Source of the DNA: a bacterium
GTDB taxonomy: Bacteria; Cyanobacteriota; Vampirovibrionia; Gastranaerophilales; Gastranaerophilaceae
DNA length: 39,707 nucleotides
Assembly (NCBI GenBank): GCA_017626055.1
Contig: JAGAJM010000012.1
Span: 1-39,707, forward strand
Direction: 5' to 3'
The notes beneath the pieces were generated by a model. The model was not told the DNA's origin. It ran no database searches and saw nothing but the letters and a program-made list of their open reading frames with translations. Below are positions 34,497 through 39,707 of the stretch, piece by piece (the stretch's first letter is position 1; each line of letters starts with the position of its first letter). Both the position numbers and the translations under genes were made by a program.

Positions 34497-34808
34497 TTAG
34501 TCAAAAGCTCTTTGGCAGTTATTACAATTGTGTCTATTTGGGTACACTTTGTAATAATAAGTTTGAATAGGAGCTGCACAACCTGTTACACAACCACGTT
34601 TAATTTTTACACCATGTAGTTTCTCACATTTTGTAAGTCTAGGTTTCTTGCATTTTTCTACTTTCTGACAACCACAAGCAACATTATCGTTACGTCCAAA
34701 ATTTGTAAACGGATTTAAACTACCCAAACCATTATAGGTCCATGCAAATGCTTGGGTTGGAATAGATAAGAATGCAAATAAACCAAGTGTTGTTAATAAT
34801 TTTTTCAT
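34497..34808 (-). CDS. Secreted Cys-rich small protein
   Basis: 103 aa. Signal peptide of about 22 residues (MKKLLTTLGLFAFLSIPTQAFA). The mature part has eight cysteines: ACGC, KC, KC, GC, GC and CNNC, spread over about 55 residues. Eight is an even number suiting four disulfides or a metal cluster; a final NRHNCNNC is notable. No family recognised. Not in an operon; a 14-bp palindrome CTAGTACATACTAG lies upstream (34895-34908). A clear AAGGAG precedes the ATG. Confidence 0.8.
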   Translation of the reverse strand: MKKLLTTLGLFAFLSIPTQAFAWTYNGLGSLNPFTNFGRNDNVACGCQKVEKCKKPRLTKCEKLHGVKIKRGCVTGCAAPIQTYYYKVYPNRHNCNNCQRAFD

Positions 34809-34944
34809 ACTATCTCCTTATTATTTAACTGGGTAATACAACTGGTTACATTTTCATTTTATAAGTTTTAAAATTTAATCCCATAACCGAGAGGCTAGTA
34901 CATACTAGAAATTTTAACTAATACATGTAACTAATTTTTGCAAT

Positions 34945-34979
34945 AAAAAATCCGACTCAGTTTCCCGAATCGGATTTTT
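34945..34979 (-). terminator. Terminator of the SLH gene
   Basis: Stem AAAAATCCGA (34946-34955) and TCGGATTTTT (34970-34979), reading into a T run on the minus strand. The outer stem is identical to that at 39322-39360. Confidence 0.85.
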
Positions 34980-35001
34980 CAGTATTATCTTTTAAAGAAG
35001 A

Positions 35002-36267
35002 TTACTTAACGATGCTAGCATCTTCAAGTAAGATAACTTGGATTTCTTCACCTTGTTTAGCGTTGTAGTTCAAACCAGGAGTAACAAGACCTGTGATTAA
35101 ACCAAGACCAGCACCAACAGGAGTACCGATAGCAACACCAGTACCTACTTTGTCTGGATCAGGAATGAATGAGAAACCTACACCAGCACCAGTACCAACA
35201 GCTGCACCACCTACTGTGTAAAGTGCGATTTTACCAGCTGTCATCCAAGGACCTTCTTTTAATTCATAGTTTTTGTAGAATGGTTTAGCATTCAAATCAA
35301 CAGTTTTACCACATGGAGTAACTACTTTAGTGATTTGAGCATAAACTCTAGCGTTTTTGTTGAACCATTGTGGATCTTTAATTTCCAATACTGATCCATA
35401 GAAAGTAGAACCAGCTGGGAATAATAAAGTACCTTCTTCAGTTACGATGTCTTCTGGGTTTGTGAATGTAATTTGATCACCAGCAGCATGTAATTTAGAT
35501 TTGAATTGTTCGTTGAAAGCGATTTCAAGAACGTTGCCTTCTCTAATGATGTTTCTTAAGTTAGTGATAACAACTTCATTAGATTCAGCCTTTTTAGAAA
35601 CGTTTAAGTGTTCTGTACCTAAAACTGATTCTGATTTGTATTCAGTTTTAACAAGATTTAATCTTTGTCTCAATCTATATAACAATACAGCAGCTTCAGC
35701 TCTTGATAATTCTTCAGTTGGTCTTAATTCGTTTTCATTTGGGTGGTTTACGTAAATACCATATGATAAAGTTTTAGCGTAAACTTCGTTAGCCCATGCT
35801 GGAACTTTGTCAGCATCAGCGTATTTAGCAACGATTGAAGAATCAACGTCAGCATCGATAGTGATGTGGCTGATTACTGATTGAGCTTCATCTCTTAACA
35901 TTGCGTTATCTGGTAAGAATTTACCATTTGGGTAACCATAAACTAAACCTAATTGTTGAGATCTAGCGATTGGAGCATAGATATCAGAAGATTTAGCCAC
36001 GTCAGAAAATTTAACTTTTGAAGTTACTTCTAAATTTTCTTGACCTAAAACTTTTAATAATGCTTTAACAAATTCAACACGAGACATACTGCCTTCTGGA
36101 TTGAAGTTACCATCTGTTAAAGTCATTACAGAATCGCTTACAACTGAAGCGATTTCAACTTGAGCCCAGTAGTTTTCACAAACATCATCAATGCCTGCAT
36201 AAGCAAACGCAGGAACACCGAAAGCAATGAAACCACCTACAAGTAAACTTGCTAATAATTTTTTCAT
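35002..36267 (-). CDS. SLH-domain envelope protein
   Basis: 421 aa. Signal peptide of about 22 residues (MKKLLASLLVGGFIAFGVPAFA). Three S-layer-homology repeats (about 30-80, 85-140, 145-200), each with the pattern of LxGxxxGxFxP, for example NFNPEGSMSRVEFVKALLKV and YPNGKFLPDNAMLRDEA. These bind pyruvylated secondary wall polymer or peptidoglycan. A beta-rich middle (about 230-335) is followed by a glycine-rich C-terminal stretch (about 350-400, VGGAAVGTGAGVGFSF) that may insert in a membrane. In cyanobacteria and Negativicutes, SLH proteins tether the outer membrane. A strong Shine-Dalgarno (GAGGAAG) and a TTTACA-N17-TATAAT promoter suggest high expression. Confidence 0.9.
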   Translation of the reverse strand: MKKLLASLLVGGFIAFGVPAFAYAGIDDVCENYWAQVEIASVVSDSVMTLTDGNFNPEGSMSRVEFVKALLKVLGQENLEVTSKVKFSDVAKSSDIYAPIARSQQLGLVYGYPNGKFLPDNAMLRDEAQSVISHITIDADVDSSIVAKYADADKVPAWANEVYAKTLSYGIYVNHPNENELRPTEELSRAEAAVLLYRLRQRLNLVKTEYKSESVLGTEHLNVSKKAESNEVVITNLRNIIREGNVLEIAFNEQFKSKLHAAGDQITFTNPEDIVTEEGTLLFPAGSTFYGSVLEIKDPQWFNKNARVYAQITKVVTPCGKTVDLNAKPFYKNYELKEGPWMTAGKIALYTVGGAAVGTGAGVGFSFIPDPDKVGTGVAIGTPVGAGLGLITGLVTPGLNYNAKQGEEIQVILLEDASIVK

Positions 36268-36314
36268 CTTTTTACTTCCTCATCTTTTCTTACAAGTAAA
36301 ACTTAACCGATAAT

Positions 36315-36343
36315 ATTATATTACAATGAGAAAAAATTGTAAA
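36315..36343 (-). promoter_or_regulatory. Sigma-70 promoter of the SLH gene
   Basis: Minus strand: TTTACA (36338-36343), 17-nt spacer, TATAAT (36315-36320), a perfect -10 with optimal spacing. The 36268-36749 interval contains this promoter, a weak 50-aa frame and the rplS promoter region. Confidence 0.75.
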
Positions 36344-36363
36344 GCAGGCTAAAATGCTTGTTA

Positions 36364-36516
36364 TTAGGAGTTTTTAGATTGGAAATTATCAGGATGTGCA
36401 GAATTAGACATGATTATTTCATAAAACTCATTTTTATCGATGTTAACCCCCATGGTTTTAACATCGCAATATTTTTTCTTTTTCTTATTCAAAAGTTTTT
36501 TATAATCTTGTCCCAT
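36364..36516 (-). CDS. Possible 50-aa protein (weak)
   Basis: Reading frame starting MGQDYKKLLNKKKKKYCDV and ending HPDNFQSKNS, in the gap between the SLH gene and rplS. No clear Shine-Dalgarno precedes its ATG, and its middle overlaps a 9-bp perfect inverted repeat (CGATGTTAA ... TTAACATCG at 36438-36466). It could equally be a chance frame over an RNA hairpin or a gene remnant. Confidence 0.3.
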   Translation of the reverse strand: MGQDYKKLLNKKKKKYCDVKTMGVNIDKNEFYEIIMSNSAHPDNFQSKNS

Positions 36517-36749
36517 AGGCGTAAATATAACATAAAAACTTCGACCACAAAAATAAAATTAAAATTAAGACCTACTCCCTGTAATAATTAGTAACATTAA
36601 ATCTCCCCACCGCTTGCAAAATAAGTTTCTTTGTAATAGGATTACAATATTGACGTGCGTCGGTGAACTTTGTGTGGAAAAGTTATAAAAACACCGATTA
36701 AGGAATTACACAATTTAGTAATAGATTAGAAATATAAAGGAAAGCAAAA

Positions 36750-37106
36750 ATGAATAACCCAATCATTGATGAATTAGAAAAAGCGTATTTAGGTAAAGAA
36801 TTACCTGAAATGAACGCTGGTGATACAGTAAAAGTTTTTGTTAAAATCGTTGAAGGTAACAAAGAAAGAATCCAAGCATTCGAAGGTACTATCATCAAAA
36901 TGCATGGTTCAGGTCTTAACAAAACTATCACAGTTAGAAAAGTATTCCAAGGCGTTGGTGTAGAACGTGTGTTCTTAATCAACTCTCCACGTATCGACAA
37001 AATCAACGTTATCAGACGTGGTGATGTTAAACGTGCTAAATTATACTACTTGAGAGAACGTTCTGGTAAAGCAACTCGTATTAAGGAAAAAATTGAAAAA
37101 AGATAA
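36750..37106 (+). CDS. rplS: 50S ribosomal protein L19
   Basis: 118 aa, full-length. Visible family blocks are [47 protein letters not shown] and [20 protein letters not shown]. Binds 23S rRNA near the subunit interface. AAAGGAAAG precedes the ATG. It overlaps rbgA by 14 nt, so the two are coupled; a GTPase of 50S assembly next to a late 50S protein makes functional sense. Confidence 0.97.
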   Translation: MNNPIIDELEKAYLGKELPEMNAGDTVKVFVKIVEGNKERIQAFEGTIIKMHGSGLNKTITVRKVFQGVGVERVFLINSPRIDKINVIRRGDVKRAKLYYLRERSGKATRIKEKIEKR

Positions 37107-37947
37107 GCTTCACATTCACTGGTATCCAGGTCATATTGCCAAAGCTGAAAAAAAGTTGAAAGAACAACTTTCTTTAGTGGATGCCGTAATTGAAGTTCTT
37201 GATGCAAGATTACCGCTTTCAAGTTGTTATGAAGATATAACGAGGCTTTTAGGTCAAAAGCCTCGTTTAATTTTGCTTAATAAAGCTGATTTAACGATTA
37301 AATCAGAATTAAACAAATTTATTAAGCACCTAGAAGAACAAACAGGCTTTCCTGTAATTCCAACTGACGCAAAAAATTCAAAAGATCTTAAACATATTGT
37401 TTCAAAAGCCGTTGAACTATCAGAACCAAGAATTCAAGCCATTATGGCAAAAGGTCTTTTAAGACGCCCTGCAAGAGTCATGGTAGTTGGCATGCCAAAC
37501 GTCGGCAAATCCAGTATTATTAATAAATTAACCCGCTCATCAAAAACAAAAATTGGAGCTAAAGCTGGCGTTACTCGTCAACAGCAATGGGTTAGAATTA
37601 ACCCTCAATTAGAACTTCTTGATACCCCTGGGATTATCCCAATGAAACAAGAAGATCAAGATAGAGCAAAGAAATTAGCTTTCGTAAATTCAATTTCTGA
37701 AAACGCATACTCAAACGAAATGGTCGCTCAAGAATTATTAGACATGCTAAACGACTCTCAAGCAAAAATATTTAGAGAATATTATAAATTACCAGAAGAT
37801 AAAGAATTAACACTAGACAATATCTCAATCGAAAGAAATTGGCTATTAACAGGCGGTTCAACAGACAGAGAAAGAACTGCAGTTTATATTTTGAGAGATT
37901 TTAGAGAAGGCAAAATCGGCAAATTCATTCTTGACGAACTAGAATAA
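37093..37947 (+). CDS. rbgA: 50S ribosome biogenesis GTPase RbgA (YlqF)
   Basis: 284 aa, typical. Circularly permuted GTPase: N-terminal [16 protein letters not shown], then LNKAD (G4) before the P-loop GMPNVGKSS (G1) and DTPG (G3). Needed for late 50S assembly. The start is a TTG at 37093 with AAGGA 5 nt before it, overlapping rplS by 14 nt. An rplS-rbgA-rnhB order is conserved in Firmicutes; here rnhB is on the opposite strand. Confidence 0.95.
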   Translation: MKKDKLHIHWYPGHIAKAEKKLKEQLSLVDAVIEVLDARLPLSSCYEDITRLLGQKPRLILLNKADLTIKSELNKFIKHLEEQTGFPVIPTDAKNSKDLKHIVSKAVELSEPRIQAIMAKGLLRRPARVMVVGMPNVGKSSIINKLTRSSKTKIGAKAGVTRQQQWVRINPQLELLDTPGIIPMKQEDQDRAKKLAFVNSISENAYSNEMVAQELLDMLNDSQAKIFREYYKLPEDKELTLDNISIERNWLLTGGSTDRERTAVYILRDFREGKIGKFILDELE

Positions 37948-38011
37948 AAACATTAATCCTACAATTTGTAGTTATAATTGGTAGCATAATGTCCAGTGCG
38001 ACCGAGCACAA

Positions 38012-38039
38012 TAAAAATGCCACCCTTTAGGTGGCTTTA
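38012..38039. terminator. Hairpin terminator between rbgA and the 51-aa gene
   Basis: GCCACC, loop CTTTA, GGTGGC, with a T-rich stretch on the minus strand (ATTTTTATT) and TTTAT on the plus strand. It could end both rbgA (plus) and the 51-aa gene (minus). Confidence 0.7.
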
Positions 38040-38079
38040 TCATAATCTCTCTTTTCTTCTTATTATTATTCTAGAAATA

Positions 38080-38235
38080 TTATTTTACAGCGGATAGGTT
38101 CGCCTTGATTCCTGCGTCTGAATTGATTTCATTCGCATTAGCATACGCCAACACTCGGCGCTTTTTTGCTCCTCTTAATATTAGTTCAACACTTTCGCAT
38201 CTGTTGTTTGATGGTGTTGTTATCTTCTTTAACAT
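38080..38235 (-). CDS. 51-aa basic protein under a sigma-28-type promoter
   Basis: Frame starts MLKKITTPSNNRCESVEL and ends KANLSAVK; net positive with a KKRR cluster in the middle, one Cys. A GGAGT Shine-Dalgarno lies about 8 nt before the ATG, and a perfect sigma-28-type promoter is at 38271-38298. A terminator hairpin lies 40 nt beyond the stop. Its G+C is higher than that of the flanking spacers. No family recognised. Confidence 0.65.
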   Translation of the reverse strand: MLKKITTPSNNRCESVELILRGAKKRRVLAYANANEINSDAGIKANLSAVK

Positions 38236-38270
38236 TATCTTTACTCCATAGATTTCTGATTACAAATAAG

Positions 38271-38298
38271 TTATCGGCAACTTTAGTCAGAAACTTTA
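38271..38298 (-). promoter_or_regulatory. Sigma-28-type promoter of the 51-aa gene
   Basis: Minus strand: TAAAGTTT (38291-38298), 12-nt spacer, GCCGATAA (38271-38278). Both boxes match the FliA consensus exactly; the spacer is 12 rather than 11 nt. Confidence 0.78.
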
Positions 38299-38350
38299 GA
38301 GTTTAACAAAAGATGTTTACAATTATTAATAATCAAACCAAGGAGATTAA

Positions 38351-38989
38351 TTAAAATAGGGTTAATTGTTTCTGTTTTTCAAAATGTTTTCTCAAAAAGG
38401 ATGGCCTATGATATTTACACAAACCATATTCATCAATAGCTTTCAAATGAGCGGCAGTTAAATAACCCGCATTTTTCTCCCAACCATAGTGAGGGAATTC
38501 TTGAGCTAATTGTTTCATATATCTATCTCGGGTAACTTTTGCCAATATACTTGCAGCCGCAATTGATGCAGATTTTCCGTCCCCCTTAACTATAAATTTT
38601 TGAGGGTAAGTGTAGTTTTTAATCAACTTATTACCATCAACAAGAGTAATCAAATCTTTCAAACCTGCTTGTTTTATAACATTTTCACATGATAATTTCA
38701 TTGCTTTTAAAGAAGAATTTAGGATATTTATTTTTTCTATTTCATCAACTTCAATACAAACAACAGAATTTATTGTATTTTTAATAATTACATCATAAAG
38801 TTTTTCACGAGCGACTTCAGATAATTTTTTAGAATCATTAAGACGAGCTAAATCATTGATTAATGTATCTGTAACTTCTGGAAAGTAAACTGCAGCAGCA
38901 AAAACACCACCAGCAGCTGGTCCTCGTCCAGCCTCATCTGTTCCAACAACAACTCCATACTCTTTATCAAAATCAAACAAATTACTCAT
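38351..38989 (-). CDS. rnhB: Ribonuclease HII
   Basis: 212 aa. Cleaves RNA in RNA/DNA hybrids and single ribonucleotides in DNA. The active-site motif GTDEAGRGPAAGG (Asp and Glu at about 18-19), a mid-protein TLVDGNK Asp, and SIAAASILAKVTRDRYM are all visible. It ends LRKHFEKQKQLTLF; the QLTLF end looks like a beta-clamp binding peptide (QxxLF), known for bacterial RNase HII. A terminator lies 16 nt before its ATG (39005-39032), so attenuation or an unrelated upstream transcript is possible. Confidence 0.95.
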   Translation of the reverse strand: MSNLFDFDKEYGVVVGTDEAGRGPAAGGVFAAAVYFPEVTDTLINDLARLNDSKKLSEVAREKLYDVIIKNTINSVVCIEVDEIEKINILNSSLKAMKLSCENVIKQAGLKDLITLVDGNKLIKNYTYPQKFIVKGDGKSASIAAASILAKVTRDRYMKQLAQEFPHYGWEKNAGYLTAAHLKAIDEYGLCKYHRPSFLRKHFEKQKQLTLF

Positions 38990-39004
38990 AAAAGTATTTT
39001 ACAA

Positions 39005-39032
39005 CAAAAAAAAGTTGCCAGATTATGGCAAC
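39005..39032 (-). terminator. Terminator directly upstream of rnhB
   Basis: Minus strand: GTTGCC, loop ATAATCT, GGCAAC, then eight T, ending 16 nt before the rnhB ATG. A canonical terminator with no visible gene in the 290 bp before it. Confidence 0.85.
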
Positions 39033-39320
39033 ATTAAATAAACACGAGGATATTAAGAGAGAGAGTATAAAAAAACTTTTTTTGCTTATATCCTTATCAC
39101 ATATAACGTCTATTCATACGAATAGCAATAATTTTTCCCGTTTTCTTTTCTTTGAAATGCTTTGCATTCCCCTTACATATATATAAAGGTATATTTTTTG
39201 AAAAAATTGCCTTTTTACTTAAATGTTGTTAACATTTCTTAAATGGGGGTACAGACTAAATACCAAGTATATATTTAATATTTATAGATTAAAACTTATT
39301 TACACTTTAGCTTAACAATA
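39033..39320 (-). ncRNA. Candidate structured small RNA or rnhB leader
   Basis: The only long gene-free stretch (38990-39380). It lies between the terminator at 39320-39361 and the one at 39005-39032, both reading minus, so something in between is probably transcribed. Visible structure on the minus strand: GGATATAAG pairing with CTTAATATCC around an A7/T7 inner stem, CTATTC-GTAT-GAATAG, and AATGC-AAA-GCATT. No known RNA family recognised. The alternative is a regulated rnhB 5' leader. Confidence 0.35.
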
Positions 39321-39361
39321 AAAAAATCCGACATTAACTTAGAGTTAACATCGGATTTTTA
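39320..39361 (-). terminator. Terminator of the GGGtGRT gene
   Basis: Outer stem AAAAATCCGA/TCGGATTTTT with an inner TTAAC/GTTAA hairpin, T run on the minus strand. The outer stem repeats that of the SLH gene terminator. Confidence 0.88.
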
Positions 39362-39380
39362 TAATCTATTTTAGCAATGA

Positions 39381-39707
39381 CTACTTAGCCATAGCTTGAG
39401 AAACTGCAACTGCACAAGCAACAGTAGCACCTACCATTGGGTTATTACCCATACCGATAACGCCCATCATTTCAACGTGAGCTGGAACTGATGATGAACC
39501 TGCAAATTGAGCATCACCATGCATTCTTCCCATAGTATCTGTCATACCATAAGAAGCTGGACCAGCAGCAACGTTATCTGGGTGAAGTGTTCTACCTGTA
39601 CCACCACCTGATGCTACTGAGAAGTATTTTCTACCATTTTCATAACACCATTTTTTGTAAGTACCTGCAACTGGGTGTTGGAAACGAGTTGGGTTAGTTG
39701 AGTTACC
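39381..39707 (-). CDS. GGGtGRT-family protein, C-terminal part (cut by window edge)
   Basis: The last 108 residues, ending VAVSQAMAK. The name-giving motif SGGGTGRTLHPDN is visible, followed by YGMTDTMGRMHGDAQFAGSSS and HVEMMGVIGMGNNPMVGATVACAV, matching the family known as GGGtGRT protein (PF14057). Its function is not established as far as I know; it is a soluble protein. The start and promoter are outside the window. Confidence 0.9.
   Translation of the reverse strand, partial: GNSTNPTRFQHPVAGTYKKWCYENGRKYFSVASGGGTGRTLHPDNVAAGPASYGMTDTMGRMHGDAQFAGSSSVPAHVEMMGVIGMGNNPMVGATVACAVAVSQAMAK

Noticed and set aside
36358..36591. 77-aa plus-strand frame in the SLH-rplS gap
   Set aside because: No ribosome site, odd composition and overlap with a hairpin; likely chance.
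38098..38120. GGTTCGCCTTGATTCC resembling a tRNA T-arm
   Set aside because: No matching acceptor, D or anticodon arms around it; it lies inside the 51-aa gene.
39097..39225. Frame on the minus strand ending KTGKIIAIRMNRRYM
   Set aside because: Looks protein-like, but has no ATG, GTG or TTG start in frame; an RNA explanation fits better.
39248..39264. GGTA-N9-TACC dyad resembling a cyanobacterial NtcA site (GTA-N8-TAC)
   Set aside because: Spacer is one base too long and no nitrogen-related gene is nearby.

Overview
The window is an AT-rich bacterial chromosome segment, roughly one third G+C, densely packed with mostly minus-strand genes. I found no rRNA, tRNA, CRISPR array, insertion sequence or prophage. 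The cell is a diderm: it has lipid A genes (lpxI, lpxB), an LptD-like barrel protein and an SLH-domain outer envelope protein. Together with a polyprenyl synthase followed by a divergent-PAP2 (DUF212) gene, a DUF721/DciA-like protein, and several proteins I cannot place, this best fits a non-photosynthetic relative of Cyanobacteria (Vampirovibrionia / 'Ca. Gastranaerophilales', the Melainabacteria). That placement is inference (about 70%). A 16S or marker-gene tree would settle it.

Layout. 1-5363: translation and RNA genes on the minus strand (prfA, ylxR, infB cut by the window edge, yihY, nrnA, tadA) with a DUF721 gene facing them. 5366-7767: a two-component system cotranscribed with tadA. 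7841-10239: rsgA, polyprenyl synthase and DUF212 in one operon ending in a clear terminator. 10309-13750: TIGR02757 protein, BioD-like ATPase, Xer recombinase, dGTPase. 13795-15588: a large uncharacterised membrane-anchored protein. 15670-21868: an envelope operon read right to left (34-aa membrane peptide, EnvC-like M23 peptidase, LptD-like protein, class II aldolase, lpxI, lpxB). 21955-23461: an ECF sigma cassette (zinc-type anti-sigma, sigma factor, Spy-like periplasmic protein) under its own GAAC-N16-CGT promoter. 23582-29742: a 489-aa protein of unknown family with helical ends, then a glycan-related cluster (GT8 glycosyltransferase with a signal peptide, MFS transporter, small membrane protein, 623-aa toroid enzyme). 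29881-33187: an atypical diguanylate cyclase and two tandem paralogous glycine-rich proteins. 33258-36516: small secreted or unknown proteins, a uridine-kinase-like protein and an SLH protein. 36750-39707: rplS, rbgA, rnhB, a 51-aa gene, a structured gene-free stretch, and the end of a GGGtGRT-family gene.

The most notable signal is regulatory. Three separate genes (the 489-aa protein, a 57-aa protein and a 51-aa protein) carry near-perfect sigma-28 (FliA-type) promoters of the form TAAAG(T/A)TT-N12-GCCG(AT/TA)AA. Two of these genes are short and easily missed by gene callers. This suggests a scattered, probably motility-linked or filament-linked regulon in which the 489-aa protein may be a structural or exported component. 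Other points to check are the tandem glycine-zipper paralogs with glutamine-rich tails, a possible small RNA upstream of rnhB, and the signal-peptide-bearing GT8 enzyme.
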